Below are positions 8,595-17,748 of a DNA stretch of 64,000 nt, piece after piece. The stretch spans positions 25,810 to 89,809 of the forward strand of contig CAWGCA010000023.1 of assembly GCA_963820955.1 (NCBI GenBank), written 5' to 3'. The DNA is from CAWGCA01 sp963820955. GTDB lineage: Bacteria; Pseudomonadota; Gammaproteobacteria; Chromatiales; Chromatiaceae. A program made the position numbers and the translations under genes. The first letter of the stretch is position 1, and every line of letters begins with the position of its first letter. The notes below the pieces were generated by a model that saw only the letters and a program-made list of their open reading frames with translations, did not search any database and was not told the origin of the DNA.

Positions 8595-11360
8595 TTACAG
8601 GGCCAGTCGGGATAACCCCGGCCGCCAACCCGGATCCAGCAGCAGCAATATTTTCTCGGGCGGCAAGGAATCACCCAGCATCAGGCCCTGGGCCCCATCG
8701 CAATGTTGCTGTCTCAGGAATTCGAGCTGTGCGGCACTTTCGACCCCTTCAGCAACCACCCGCAGATTCAGCCCATGGGCCAGAGAAATGATGGCAGCGG
8801 CGAGCTGGCTTGCCTCCGGGATTTGGGGGATTCGGCCGATAAAGGAGCCGTCTATTTTCAGAATATCCAGCGGGCAGTCCCGCAATTGGGCCAGTGAGGA
8901 ATAACCGGTTCCAAAGTCGTCCAGGGCGATATGGATCCCCATCTTTTTCAGATCGGTCAGGGTATCAATTTCGCGGCTATCACGTCCACGTCCAAGCAGG
9001 ATTTTCTCGGTGGTATCGAATTCGAGTAGTTCGGGTGACACGCCGGTTTCGCGCAGAATCTTAGCCACCTGCTCGGTAAAGTTGATCTGCAGCAACTGTC
9101 TTGGGCTCAGGTTTACGGTCATGGTTAACCGCTTGAAGCCCCTGTCACGCCACTGTTTGAGCTGGTTGCAGGCGGTGCGTATTACCCAGTATCCGATAGG
9201 TATGATCTGTCCGGTATCTTCCGCCAGTGGAATGAATTCGTCCGGGTAAAGCAGCCGCTTATCTGTGTATTCCCAACGTATCAGTGCCTCCAGCCCGATG
9301 ATTCGGCCGCTTTCCAGATCAGTCTGCGGCTGGTAGTGAACCTGCAGCTCCTGGTTTGCCAGTGCGGTGCGAAGTCTGTTTTCCAGTATCAGACGTTTCC
9401 GCGCCTGTTTGTTCATCTCTTCGGAATAGAATTTGAAATTGCCCTTACCGCACTCTTTGGCATGGTACATCGCACGGTCCGCATTCAGAATCAGTTCCTT
9501 GCGAGTTGCGGCATCCCTGGGAAACAGCGCGATGCCGACACTGGCCGATAGGGTGATGTCGTGTTTGTTAATCTGGTAGGTTTCGGTCAAGGCCTGAATT
9601 ACCTGGTCTGCGATATCACCTACCCGTGATAGAGAGTGTTTATCATCAGGCAGTCCATGCAGGATAATGGTGAATTCATCGCCGCCCAGACGGGCCAGGG
9701 TATCCGCTTCACGGACGATATTGCGCAGTCTGCCGGTCACGTCGCGCAGCAGTTGGTCGCCGGTAGCGTGTCCGAAGGTATCGTTGACAGGCTTGAAATT
9801 GTCCAGGTCTATGTAGAGCAGGGCGATCAGGTTTTTCTCCCGCCCTGACTCCCGCAGCGCCTGATCGAGTCTTTCCTGGAACAGCCGGCGGTTGGGAAGG
9901 TCGGTTAGCGGGTCGTACAGTGCCAGGTGTTGGATATGGGTCTGGTACCTTTTTTGATCGGAGATATCGTTGAACAGGGCAATATAGTGGACGCTCTGTC
10001 CCGACTTCTCTTTCGAGATCGAGATATTCATCTGTTGCGGGTAGACTTCACCGTTTTTGCGACGGCTCCAGATCTCGCCCTGCCAGAAGCCGCTTTGCCG
10101 CAGACTGTCGCCTATCAGCTGGTAAAATTTGGGGTCGTGCCGCCCGGAGCGCAGGGTGTCGACATGCCGGCCGACGATCTCCTGTTCCACATAACCCGTG
10201 ATGTCGCTGAAAGCCGGATTGACGCGGATGATACGGTCATCGGCATCGGTGATCATGATGGCTTCCAGGCTGTTGTGGTAGACACTGGCGGCAAAATTGA
10301 GCTCCTTTTCCGCCCGGTCATGAGAAATGGCGGCCCCGACCATATCAGCGGCCGATTGCAGCGCCTCGATTTCAGCGTCCGACCTGATGCGTTCGGAAAG
10401 ACGATCCTCAAAACCGATGACACCCCACCAGGTTTCATCCACGAATATCGGGACCACCACCAGCGATTTGATGCCCTGGTCCTGAAACAATCGTCGCTCG
10501 GTGGAGGGGAAATCCCGAACACTGCCCTGGATCGGGCTTCTATCGTTGAGCGTTCTCGCCCAACGGGCCGGTTGCGGGTAATTGGGAGTCTTTTCCGGGT
10601 GTCGGTGACCGGGTTGTGCCTGGATGCCCTCGGCGATCCACACCTGCTGCGGGTATATGCCGGATTCTTGTCCGTTCAGGGTCTGGTTCTGGGCCAGGTA
10701 GGCCCGGCTGGCGCCGGTGGCCTGCCCCAGAATCTTCAATACGTTGTATATGCAGTCCTGCAGGGAACAGGTGCCAAGAAAGCGGGAGGATATCTCTGTG
10801 ACAGCATGGAGTATGGTGTCCCTGCGCTTGAGTTCCTGACTATTGGTCGAACGGTCAAGCTCGGCCGCTATCCGAATCGCGAATGAGCCCAGCACTGATT
10901 TGCTCTGATCCGCGACCTCCATTGGCTTGTCGTCCATTACCACCAATACACCCAGCGGGCCAATGCAACCTTCCAGACTGACCCCGAAATAACTTTCTAC
11001 GCCGAGAGCCTTTAGTAGAAGATCGTTTGGATATTTTTCCTTTACCCCCGCTGGTACCCACTCCAGCTTGCTTTGGCCGACCTTTTCGCAAGGGGCATCT
11101 GCCACGAGATAAGTGATATCGGGGGGAAAATTTCCATTGTCGTAAAATGTCCTGGTACGGATGACGATTCTGCTTTGATCGCTGAAAAGACCGATAAACG
11201 CCCAGCGCACGCCATAATATTCCGCTATCTGGGTGAGGGCTTTGCGAAAAAAATTACCGGACTGTTCTGCTGGAACCGACTCAGCGAGGAAGCGTAATAT
11301 CTTTTCCGTCTTATCTTGATTAGGGCTGTCCGTTGCTGAAGAATCAGTTTCTTGTGTCAT
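8595..11360 (-). CDS. GAF-GAF-PAS-GGDEF-EAL cyclic di-GMP signalling protein
   Basis: 921-residue sensor with both c-di-GMP synthase and phosphodiesterase domains. Approximate order: GAF (37-163), GAF (187-343), PAS (357-467, with ITDADDRIIRVNPAF), GGDEF (475-635; motif LARLGGDEF intact near 557), EAL (655-905; IGLEALIRWEY and the loop-6 motif DDFGTGYSSL intact). Both active sites look competent, so net activity cannot be told from sequence. There are no membrane segments, so it should sense an intracellular signal. The chosen ATG at 11360 has AAGG upstream; an in-frame start 19 codons earlier lacks support. Confidence 0.9.
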   Translation of the reverse strand: MTQETDSSATDSPNQDKTEKILRFLAESVPAEQSGNFFRKALTQIAEYYGVRWAFIGLFSDQSRIVIRTRTFYDNGNFPPDITYLVADAPCEKVGQSKLEWVPAGVKEKYPNDLLLKALGVESYFGVSLEGCIGPLGVLVVMDDKPMEVADQSKSVLGSFAIRIAAELDRSTNSQELKRRDTILHAVTEISSRFLGTCSLQDCIYNVLKILGQATGASRAYLAQNQTLNGQESGIYPQQVWIAEGIQAQPGHRHPEKTPNYPQPARWARTLNDRSPIQGSVRDFPSTERRLFQDQGIKSLVVVPIFVDETWWGVIGFEDRLSERIRSDAEIEALQSAADMVGAAISHDRAEKELNFAASVYHNSLEAIMITDADDRIIRVNPAFSDITGYVEQEIVGRHVDTLRSGRHDPKFYQLIGDSLRQSGFWQGEIWSRRKNGEVYPQQMNISISKEKSGQSVHYIALFNDISDQKRYQTHIQHLALYDPLTDLPNRRLFQERLDQALRESGREKNLIALLYIDLDNFKPVNDTFGHATGDQLLRDVTGRLRNIVREADTLARLGGDEFTIILHGLPDDKHSLSRVGDIADQVIQALTETYQINKHDITLSASVGIALFPRDAATRKELILNADRAMYHAKECGKGNFKFYSEEMNKQARKRLILENRLRTALANQELQVHYQPQTDLESGRIIGLEALIRWEYTDKRLLYPDEFIPLAEDTGQIIPIGYWVIRTACNQLKQWRDRGFKRLTMTVNLSPRQLLQINFTEQVAKILRETGVSPELLEFDTTEKILLGRGRDSREIDTLTDLKKMGIHIALDDFGTGYSSLAQLRDCPLDILKIDGSFIGRIPQIPEASQLAAAIISLAHGLNLRVVAEGVESAAQLEFLRQQHCDGAQGLMLGDSLPPEKILLLLDPGWRPGLSRLAL

Positions 11361-11514
11361 TAGGGCCTTGTTATAAAAAAGAGCCTCTACCTGCGGGCTG
11401 CTCTGATAACAGCACAAACTGTGCCTATACTATAATATCTATATTTATCAGATCATTATTGTGATATAGAACAGTAAGTTCCTAAGAATTGTAAAGTAAT
11501 TTGACACTCCTTTC
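11361..11514 (-). promoter_or_regulatory. AT-rich intergenic region, probable promoter of the GGDEF-EAL gene
   Basis: The 154 bases between the RND gene end and the GGDEF-EAL start are strikingly AT-rich compared with their surroundings. They contain several TATAAT-like strings on the reverse strand (for example TATAGT). No single -35/-10 pair stands out, so I assign the region rather than an exact promoter. The next gene upstream (RND) runs in the same direction and ends here. Confidence 0.4.
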
Positions 11515-14500
11515 TCAGCGCGCAGGACGTTCCAGGTCGATTAGAAAGGAAAGCAGCGCGGGCACTACAAACAGGGTCAGCAGGGTAGAGAGCGCCAGGC
11601 CGCCAAGGATCACGCTACCCAGCCCCCGGTAGAGCTCGGTACCCGATCCCTGGGCCAGGACCAGTGGCAACAGCCCGAACAGGCTGGTGGAGGTGCTCAT
11701 AAAGATCGGACGGATGCGGGTCCGTACCGAGTGGAGTATCGCATCGTTGCCTTTCAGTCCTTCGTGGCGGACGTTGTTGAGCGCCTGATGCACGATGAGA
11801 ATGGCATTATTCACCACGGTACCGACCAGGATGATAAATCCGAGCATGACCAGGATGTCGAACGGTTGAGCTGCCAGAAACCGGTCCACCAGCGCTAAAC
11901 CGATAAAGCCCCCGGCAGCGGCCAGGGGTACTGAAAAGAGGATGATCAGAGGGTAAAAATAGCTGCTGAACAGGGCCGACAGCAACAGGTAGGTGATAAC
12001 GATCGCCAGGACGAAGTTCCACTGCAATGCGAGCCGTGTTTCCGTTAGCTTGTCCGCATTGCCACCGATGGCGATAGTAGCGTCTTGCAGCTGTCCACTC
12101 TGTTTGAGTTCGGGAACCAGTTGTTCGGATATCAGTTCCATCGCGGTCTGCAGGGCCATCTCTTCCGGTGGGGTGACTTCCAGGCGGATATTGCGATTGC
12201 GTTCCAAGTGGTCGATCTGGGTCATGCCCTGCCCGTATTCCAGGCGGCTGAGGTCACGCAGCTGCACCAGCTCGCCATGAGCGTTGGCGATGACGCTGTT
12301 CATCAACTGCTCCGGGGTGTTCACACGGCCACCGCCGCTCTGTACTACCAGATCCATCACCTTATCGCCCTGGGGTTTGTACTCTCCAATCTTGCGGCCG
12401 TCCATTAGCACGTCAATATAGATACCGATTTCACGTTCGCTCAATCCGTTGGCGATCACCCGGGAGCGGTCGGGGATCAGATTGGCCTCGGGGTAACTGA
12501 TCTCAAGGGAAGGCACGGGCCGTACCTGGGCCTTGGGGATGGCCTGCTTGAGGGCTCCGAACAGGGCTTGGGCGGCAGCCACGATCCGTTCGGTGTCGTT
12601 GCCGGAGATATTGACGTCCACGGTCCGGCCTTTGCCGATGCCGGATTCGAAAATACCTCGCTGAATACTGACCCCGAACATCCCGGGAATGGAGTTCATC
12701 ACCTCGGTGAACAGCGGCATCATCTTGCGGGCTTCGGTTACATGAACACTGGTGCCGCCGAACAGGGTGACCGCATCAGAGGCGACGTAGAAGATGTTCT
12801 CGATCTGGGGGACACCGTCTTTCCAGTCCTGCTCGAGATAGGGTCTTACCCGCTCAGAGATATAGTCGCCGATTTCCTGACGCTTCTTTTCCGAGTAGCC
12901 GGGTGGGGGGACCAGGATATTAAGGATCAGGTTCCGGTTCCCCTGGGGAAGATATTCCGCTTTCGGCATCAGCAGGGCGACCAATGTGAGGGACGCGGTG
13001 GTAAATAGTGCGACGGTAAGGATCCGACTGAATCCGTTTCTAAGGGTCAATCGTGACAGCATCATGACAAACTGGACGAAGGCATTTCCAGAGCCCGGGG
13101 CAGGCTGCTTTTCCCCGGAGCGTTTCGATATTCGGTAAAACAGATTGGTCAGGGTAGGTATAACCGAAACCGAGACAAACAGGCTGAGCAGGATGGAGAA
13201 GGTGATGGCGATGGCGATATCACGGAACAGCTGACCGGCCTCCTCTTCGATGAAAATGACCGGCAGAAAGACCGCCACGGTGGTTATGGTCGAGGCCAGA
13301 ACGGCTCCCCACACCTCCCGGGTTCCATCATATGAGGCCTGAAAGGGGGCTTTGCCCATCCGTCGATGGCGATCGATGTTTTCCAGCACCACGATGGAAT
13401 TGTCTACCAGCATACCAACTGCGAAGGTAATGCCGGCCAGACTCATGACGTTGATATTGCGGCCGAACAGGTACATGAAGAAGAAGGTCCCCAGCACCGA
13501 AATAGGGATGGCGATGGCTACCGCCAACGTGGAACTGATAGAGCGGAGGAACAGCAGCAGCACAACGATGGCCAGGACTCCACCGATCATCAGGTTGATC
13601 TTGACGGTCTTAATCGCGGTATTGATATACGGCGTCTGGTCGTGGACCCAGTCGAAGTAAAGGCCCTGTGTCTTCAGCAGTCCCTGATTCAGTGCATCTA
13701 CCCGCTGGCGCATCTGCGCAGTCAGATCCAGCACGTTGGCCCCGGCCTCCTTGCGTACTCCCACCACGATCATTGGCTGACCATTGTGCAGTACGGCGGG
13801 GGGATTGGTGGCGTAGCCGAATCCGGTCTCCGCTATCTCTCGCAGGAAAACCCGGTGTAGTCCGTCGTCTTCCAGCAGCAGTTCACCCGCGTCGTCAGGC
13901 GACTGAAACTGGCTTATGGTACGTATCCGGTAGTTTCTCTTCGCCAGCCCCATGACGCCGGCAGAGACATCGCTGTTGGCGTCCTGGATGCGTTCGATCA
14001 CCTGTCCGAGGGTGAGGCCGTGTTCCGCCAGTCGGGCCGGATTTACGTCGATCTGCAACCGCTTCTCGCTGCCGCCGAAAACGAACAACGAGCCGACGCC
14101 GGGCACCCGTTCCAGGGTGTGGCGGACCTCGTCCTCGAAAAAGGTCCGGTATTGTTTGATCCGCTCCGGATCACCCTGGAGGGTCTTGAGCATCATCCAG
14201 ATCACCGGCGCATTTTCTTCGCTGGAGGTGCTCACCACCGGTTTTTCCGCATTCTCCGGATAGCTGCTCACCTCGTTCAGTTTATTGGTGACCCGCACCA
14301 TGGCATCGCTCAGGTCGGTTCCGACCTTGAAGGTGAGGCTGATACTGCCGTAATTGTTATAGCTGGAACTCTCCAGGACCGTCAGGCCGGATACGCTCTT
14401 CAACACATCCTCCTGCTCCTCGATGATCTCCTTTTCGATCTCGTAGGGGCTTGCCCCGGGCCAGGTCGTCTTGACATTAATCTTCGGTGCCTCGACATCC

Positions 14501-14613
14501 GGGGTAAGCTGTACCGGCAGCCGCCACAGGCCGATGACGCCGAACAGGATGACGAGTGTTACCGCGGCGAAGGTGGAGACCGGTTGCCTGATGGAAAGAC
14601 TGATGAGGCTCAT
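11515..14613 (-). CDS. RND efflux pump, inner-membrane transporter
   Basis: 1032-residue AcrB/HAE-1-type proton-driven transporter. The expected layout is present: TM1 at residues 10-30 (FAAVTLVILFGVIGL), a large periplasmic loop, TM2-TM6 around 335-480, a second loop, and TM7-TM12 at the end. The TM4 proton-relay segment reads GMLVDNSIVVLEN, with one Asp where AcrB has Asp-Asp; this variant is common in the superfamily. Its start lies 17 bases after the adaptor gene. No outer-membrane channel gene is adjacent, so a TolC-like partner encoded elsewhere is likely. Substrate cannot be predicted. Confidence 0.92.
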   Translation of the reverse strand: MSLISLSIRQPVSTFAAVTLVILFGVIGLWRLPVQLTPDVEAPKINVKTTWPGASPYEIEKEIIEEQEDVLKSVSGLTVLESSSYNNYGSISLTFKVGTDLSDAMVRVTNKLNEVSSYPENAEKPVVSTSSEENAPVIWMMLKTLQGDPERIKQYRTFFEDEVRHTLERVPGVGSLFVFGGSEKRLQIDVNPARLAEHGLTLGQVIERIQDANSDVSAGVMGLAKRNYRIRTISQFQSPDDAGELLLEDDGLHRVFLREIAETGFGYATNPPAVLHNGQPMIVVGVRKEAGANVLDLTAQMRQRVDALNQGLLKTQGLYFDWVHDQTPYINTAIKTVKINLMIGGVLAIVVLLLFLRSISSTLAVAIAIPISVLGTFFFMYLFGRNINVMSLAGITFAVGMLVDNSIVVLENIDRHRRMGKAPFQASYDGTREVWGAVLASTITTVAVFLPVIFIEEEAGQLFRDIAIAITFSILLSLFVSVSVIPTLTNLFYRISKRSGEKQPAPGSGNAFVQFVMMLSRLTLRNGFSRILTVALFTTASLTLVALLMPKAEYLPQGNRNLILNILVPPPGYSEKKRQEIGDYISERVRPYLEQDWKDGVPQIENIFYVASDAVTLFGGTSVHVTEARKMMPLFTEVMNSIPGMFGVSIQRGIFESGIGKGRTVDVNISGNDTERIVAAAQALFGALKQAIPKAQVRPVPSLEISYPEANLIPDRSRVIANGLSEREIGIYIDVLMDGRKIGEYKPQGDKVMDLVVQSGGGRVNTPEQLMNSVIANAHGELVQLRDLSRLEYGQGMTQIDHLERNRNIRLEVTPPEEMALQTAMELISEQLVPELKQSGQLQDATIAIGGNADKLTETRLALQWNFVLAIVITYLLLSALFSSYFYPLIILFSVPLAAAGGFIGLALVDRFLAAQPFDILVMLGFIILVGTVVNNAILIVHQALNNVRHEGLKGNDAILHSVRTRIRPIFMSTSTSLFGLLPLVLAQGSGTELYRGLGSVILGGLALSTLLTLFVVPALLSFLIDLERPAR

Positions 14614-14630
14614 GGGGGGGCGTGAGCCGC

Positions 14631-15683
14631 CTATTGCTGCACGATCTGGACCGGCTGATCGGGGCGCAGGCGATCATTGCCGTCGACCACCACCGGCAAG
14701 CCGGCAGCGAGCTGGGAGGGATCCACCCCGACCTGATCCCCTCTTCTTACCAGAATTTTCACCGGAACGGCTATCGCCTTACCGTCCCTGACGGTATAGA
14801 CCAGCTCTTTTCCCGACTGGCGCACTACCGCATCTCGGGGTACCAGGTGGAGGCTGCGTTTTTTGCTGGAAAGAATATCCGCCGCGGCTGACATATTCTG
14901 GATCATGCCGTCGCTATAGGGGATCTCGATCTTGAGGGTGGCATTTTTGCTGCGCATTTCGCCCACCGGGACGATCCCGCGTATAATCCCCTCGATCTGC
15001 AGGTCGAGGGCGTCGATGGCGATGGGCAGCCGCGACCCCGGTTTCTGCAGGAGCACCAGATTCTCCGATATCGCCACCTTCACGATGATATCGTCAATCG
15101 ACGCCAGCCGGCAGACCGGGCTTCCCGGGTCGATCCATTCCCCCCGAACCTTGAGCTTTTCCAGCACAATGCCATCGAACGGGGCGCGTATGGTGCTTTT
15201 GTCCAGCTGCAGATCGAGGCGTTCCAGTTCCTGGTCCAGGGATTCCCGTTTCTTTTGCAGGGACCGATGATCGTAGAGGGCGTCGTCATAGGTCTGGCGG
15301 CTGGCGGAGTTGGACTGCAGCAGGCTTTCCAGTCGTTTCAGGGTGCTGCCGAACTTCTGCATATCCGCCGATATCTGCTCACGTTGTTTGCGTTTGATAT
15401 CCATATCCTTGCGAACGAAGTCGGTGTTGAGTTCCACCAGTGGGTCGCCTGCGTTCACCCGGGAACCCGCATCGACGTATTGTCGCGTAATGAGCCCCGC
15501 GATTTCGCCGGAAACCGAGGAAACCCGGTCGAAATCGACAATTCCCACTAAACGACTGGTTTCGGCGATCTCCTGTTTCGTCACCTCGACCACTACAACC
15601 CTGGCCGGAGGAGGTTGTTCGGCCAGGGCTGGCAGTGGTAGCAACAGCCCAATCAGACAGCAGAGGAAAACAACGGTTTTCAT
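14631..15683 (-). CDS. RND efflux pump, periplasmic adaptor (membrane fusion protein)
   Basis: 350-residue HlyD/AcrA-type adaptor. Residues 1-21 form a signal peptide ending LPALA. It is followed by the split lipoyl halves (DRVSSVSGEIAGLI near 50, and STIRAPFDGIVLEKL near 170), an alpha-hairpin coiled coil between them (KRKQREQISADM to ESLDQELERLDLQ), and beta-barrel and membrane-proximal domains. It links the RND transporter encoded immediately downstream to an outer-membrane channel. It is divergent from the glycine-zipper/phoPQ operon, sharing a 209-base intergenic region. Confidence 0.92.
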   Translation of the reverse strand: MKTVVFLCCLIGLLLPLPALAEQPPPARVVVVEVTKQEIAETSRLVGIVDFDRVSSVSGEIAGLITRQYVDAGSRVNAGDPLVELNTDFVRKDMDIKRKQREQISADMQKFGSTLKRLESLLQSNSASRQTYDDALYDHRSLQKKRESLDQELERLDLQLDKSTIRAPFDGIVLEKLKVRGEWIDPGSPVCRLASIDDIIVKVAISENLVLLQKPGSRLPIAIDALDLQIEGIIRGIVPVGEMRSKNATLKIEIPYSDGMIQNMSAAADILSSKKRSLHLVPRDAVVRQSGKELVYTVRDGKAIAVPVKILVRRGDQVGVDPSQLAAGLPVVVDGNDRLRPDQPVQIVQQ

Positions 15684-15801
15684 GGATGCAGTTTCAGTTT
15701 CAGAGCAGCAAGGGTATTTGCATCGGGCAAACCCATCTTCTTAATCGCCCTACTGCCCACTGTCAATCAATTTCCCTGTTTCGCCAGGACAGCCCGGCCT
15801 G

Positions 15802-15840
15802 TTCAGGGGGGGTTCAGCTATCAGGGGCTATGCTGAACCC
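15802..15840 (+). promoter_or_regulatory. Candidate PhoP-type response-regulator site with inverted repeat
   Basis: TTCAG occurs twice, at 15802 and 15813, exactly 11 bases apart, the one-helical-turn direct repeat typical of OmpR/PhoB-family binding sites. A 9-base perfect inverted repeat (GGGTTCAGC at 15810, GCTGAACCC at 15832) overlaps it. TATGCT at 15829-15834 could be a -10, which would place the repeats over the -35, as in activator-dependent promoters. The operon it precedes encodes a PhoP-like regulator, so autoregulation is a natural inference. Confidence 0.45.
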
Positions 15841-15892
15841 AGGTTGAGAGGAGTTCTCTCTGAGTTGCGAACCTTGGAAAAGGAGCAAAACA

Positions 15893-16459
15893 GTGAAAAA
15901 GCAGCTTGTTACATTAATTCTTGGTTTTGGACTGGTCACGGCTTCCGGAGTTTCCCCGGCCGATGGCGGCTTTTTCGTCAAAGCCCGGGTAGTCGACGCA
16001 AGCCCGATCTACGAGACCATACAGGTATCTTACCCTGAAGAGCGATGCTGGAATGAGCGGGTGCGTCATACCCGACAGGGCTATGGAAGATCATACACGC
16101 CGGCCATTGCAGGCGCCATAATCGGTGGCGTGGCGGGGAATCAGTTTTCCAAGGGCAGCAAACGCAACGTCCTGACCGCGGCCGGTGCCCTGCTCGGTGC
16201 CTCGCTGGGACGGGATTTTACCCGGCCCGCGGGAAGATCCAGCTATGTAACCACCGAACGCCACTGTGAAGTGGTAGACAGATACGAGGAACAGGATCAG
16301 CTGGTGGGATATGACATAAGCTATCGCTATAACGGCCGGATCTTTACCACACGCACTGACGCCCATCCCGGAAAGTTTATCCGGGTCAAGGTACAGGTAG
16401 AGCCTACCCAGGACTATGCCTATAATCGCTACCAGGGAGACAACGACTGGAACGACTAA
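15893..16459 (+). CDS. Glycine-zipper 2TM (17 kDa surface antigen-like) envelope protein
   Basis: 188-residue exported protein. The GTG start has AAGGAG just upstream. Residues 1-23 form a signal peptide. Residues 65-100 carry a glycine-zipper pair (AIAGAIIGGVAGNQF, then AAGALLGASLG), the hallmark of the Rickettsia 17 kDa antigen/Gly-zipper 2TM family found in the outer membrane. The C-terminal part holds the usual conserved beta domain (YDISYRYNGRIF). It is the first gene of the operon leading into the PepSY gene and phoPQ-like genes, which suggests an envelope-stress context. No lipobox cysteine is present. Confidence 0.82.
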   Translation: MKKQLVTLILGFGLVTASGVSPADGGFFVKARVVDASPIYETIQVSYPEERCWNERVRHTRQGYGRSYTPAIAGAIIGGVAGNQFSKGSKRNVLTAAGALLGASLGRDFTRPAGRSSYVTTERHCEVVDRYEEQDQLVGYDISYRYNGRIFTTRTDAHPGKFIRVKVQVEPTQDYAYNRYQGDNDWND

Positions 16460-16505
16460 TGTGAAGGGTAAAGCGTTCTGGAACCCGAACTGGAGGTACA
16501 ACCAC

Positions 16506-16943
16506 TTGACGTGGAAACAGAACACACTGCTAGTTGCTGCCGTCGTCGGGTTGGTATTGAGTTTGCCCCTGGATGCCAGGGAGCATAAAGGTGGGCGCTG
16601 GCAGATGCAGCAGCAGAGCCCCTACCGGCAGATAGCGAGGGGCCCGGAAGGGAGAGGGGGTCGCAAGCAGTTCGACGGCCGGGGTCAGTCACAGGACAAG
16701 CGCTTCAACGGAGGCCGGGAGCGTGGAGGCGGACGTCAGCGGAGCAATGATTGGCGGCAGAGTTTGGACAGCGCGGTGTCGAACGCGAGAAAACGGACCG
16801 GGGGACGGGTTCTCTCTGCAGAGACTAAGAACAAGGATGGCCGCGAGGTCCACTACATCAGAATCCTGTCGGACGACGGCAAGGTCAAGCGCCTGCGGGT
16901 CGATGCACGGACCGGCCGACCGGTCTCGTCCGGGAAACGCTGA
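16506..16943 (+). CDS. Exported PepSY-like protein
   Basis: Small periplasmic protein (145 residues) with a C-terminal PepSY-like domain (from SLDSAVSNARKRTGG to VDARTGRPVS). The middle is a basic, Gly/Arg/Gln-rich linker. TTG at 16506 is the best start: GGAGG ends 9 bases upstream and translation from there begins directly with a signal peptide (TLLVAAVVGLVLSLPLDA). The longer in-frame versions starting at 16416 or GTG 16461 would bury this signal. PepSY proteins are frequent partners of two-component systems, and this one precedes the response regulator gene by 11 bases. Confidence 0.75.
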   Translation: MTWKQNTLLVAAVVGLVLSLPLDAREHKGGRWQMQQQSPYRQIARGPEGRGGRKQFDGRGQSQDKRFNGGRERGGGRQRSNDWRQSLDSAVSNARKRTGGRVLSAETKNKDGREVHYIRILSDDGKVKRLRVDARTGRPVSSGKR

Positions 16944-16954
16944 GGGAAACGGGG

Positions 16955-17650
16955 ATGCGGGTACTTGTGGTTGAGGATGAGGCGTCCCTGCGGGAACAGC
17001 TGAAAAAGCAGCTTGGTGCCCGCGGATATTCGGTGGACGTGGCAGCAGACGGGGAGGAGGGGCTTTTTTATCTGCGGGAATATCCACAGGATCTGGCAGT
17101 GGTCGACATCGGTCTGCCGAAGCTCTCCGGTATCGAGCTGATCCGGCAGTCTCGGAAGGAGGGGCAGGATATTCCGGTTCTGATCCTGACCGCCCGGGGC
17201 AACTGGCAGGAGAAGGTGGAGGGGCTGGAAGCCGGTGCCGACGACTACCTGGTGAAACCCTTTCACCTGGAAGAGTTGCTGGCGAGGTTGAATGCCTTGT
17301 TGCGCAGGAGCGTGGGTCTGTCTGCGCCGGCGGTCGAGTGGGGACCCATTGTGCTGAATTCAGCGAGCCAGTCGGTGGTGCTTTCCGGACAGCCTCTGGA
17401 ACTGACTGCATACGAGTACCGGGTGCTTGAGTACCTGATGCTGCATCAGGGTGAAGTGGTTTCCAAGACCAAGCTGACCGAACATATCTACGATCAGGAT
17501 TTCGATCGGGACAGCAACGTACTCGAGGTGTTCGTCGGTCGCCTCCGGCGCAAACTGGACCCGGAAGGGACTCTGAAACCTATCGAAACCCTGCGGGGTC
17601 GTGGTTATCGTTTCCGACCCGAGCCGGTCTCCACTGCGCCGCCCGGGTGA
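16955..17650 (+). CDS. PhoP-like OmpR-family response regulator
   Basis: 231-residue DNA-binding response regulator. The receiver domain (1-115) has the acidic pocket at VVEDE, the phospho-acceptor Asp in VVDIGLP (residue 51), the Thr of LTARG and the Lys of VKPF. The segment NWQEKVEGLEAGADDYLVKPFH's WQ-KV-LEAGADDY pattern is characteristic of PhoP rather than OmpR. The C-terminal winged helix ends RLRRKLD and GRGYRF. It pairs with the downstream kinase. Known PhoP proteins respond to low magnesium or antimicrobial peptides; whether that holds here is not shown. Confidence 0.88.
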   Translation: MRVLVVEDEASLREQLKKQLGARGYSVDVAADGEEGLFYLREYPQDLAVVDIGLPKLSGIELIRQSRKEGQDIPVLILTARGNWQEKVEGLEAGADDYLVKPFHLEELLARLNALLRRSVGLSAPAVEWGPIVLNSASQSVVLSGQPLELTAYEYRVLEYLMLHQGEVVSKTKLTEHIYDQDFDRDSNVLEVFVGRLRRKLDPEGTLKPIETLRGRGYRFRPEPVSTAPPG

Positions 17651-17748
17651 CAGCTTTAGTGTCCGCTACGACGGATTCAGCCCTGTCTCCGCCGCGTCTG
17701 GCGGTTGTGCGTTCAGCCCTGGTTGGTTGCTAGGGCCTGTCGACCAAT

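Noticed and set aside
8825..8860. GCCGATAA string resembling a FliA -10
   Set aside because: It lies inside the GGDEF-EAL coding region on the opposite strand with no -35 partner at the right spacing.
9927..10886. 319-codon forward open frame opposite the GGDEF-EAL gene
   Set aside because: Antisense shadow of a clearly identified multidomain protein; no start signals.
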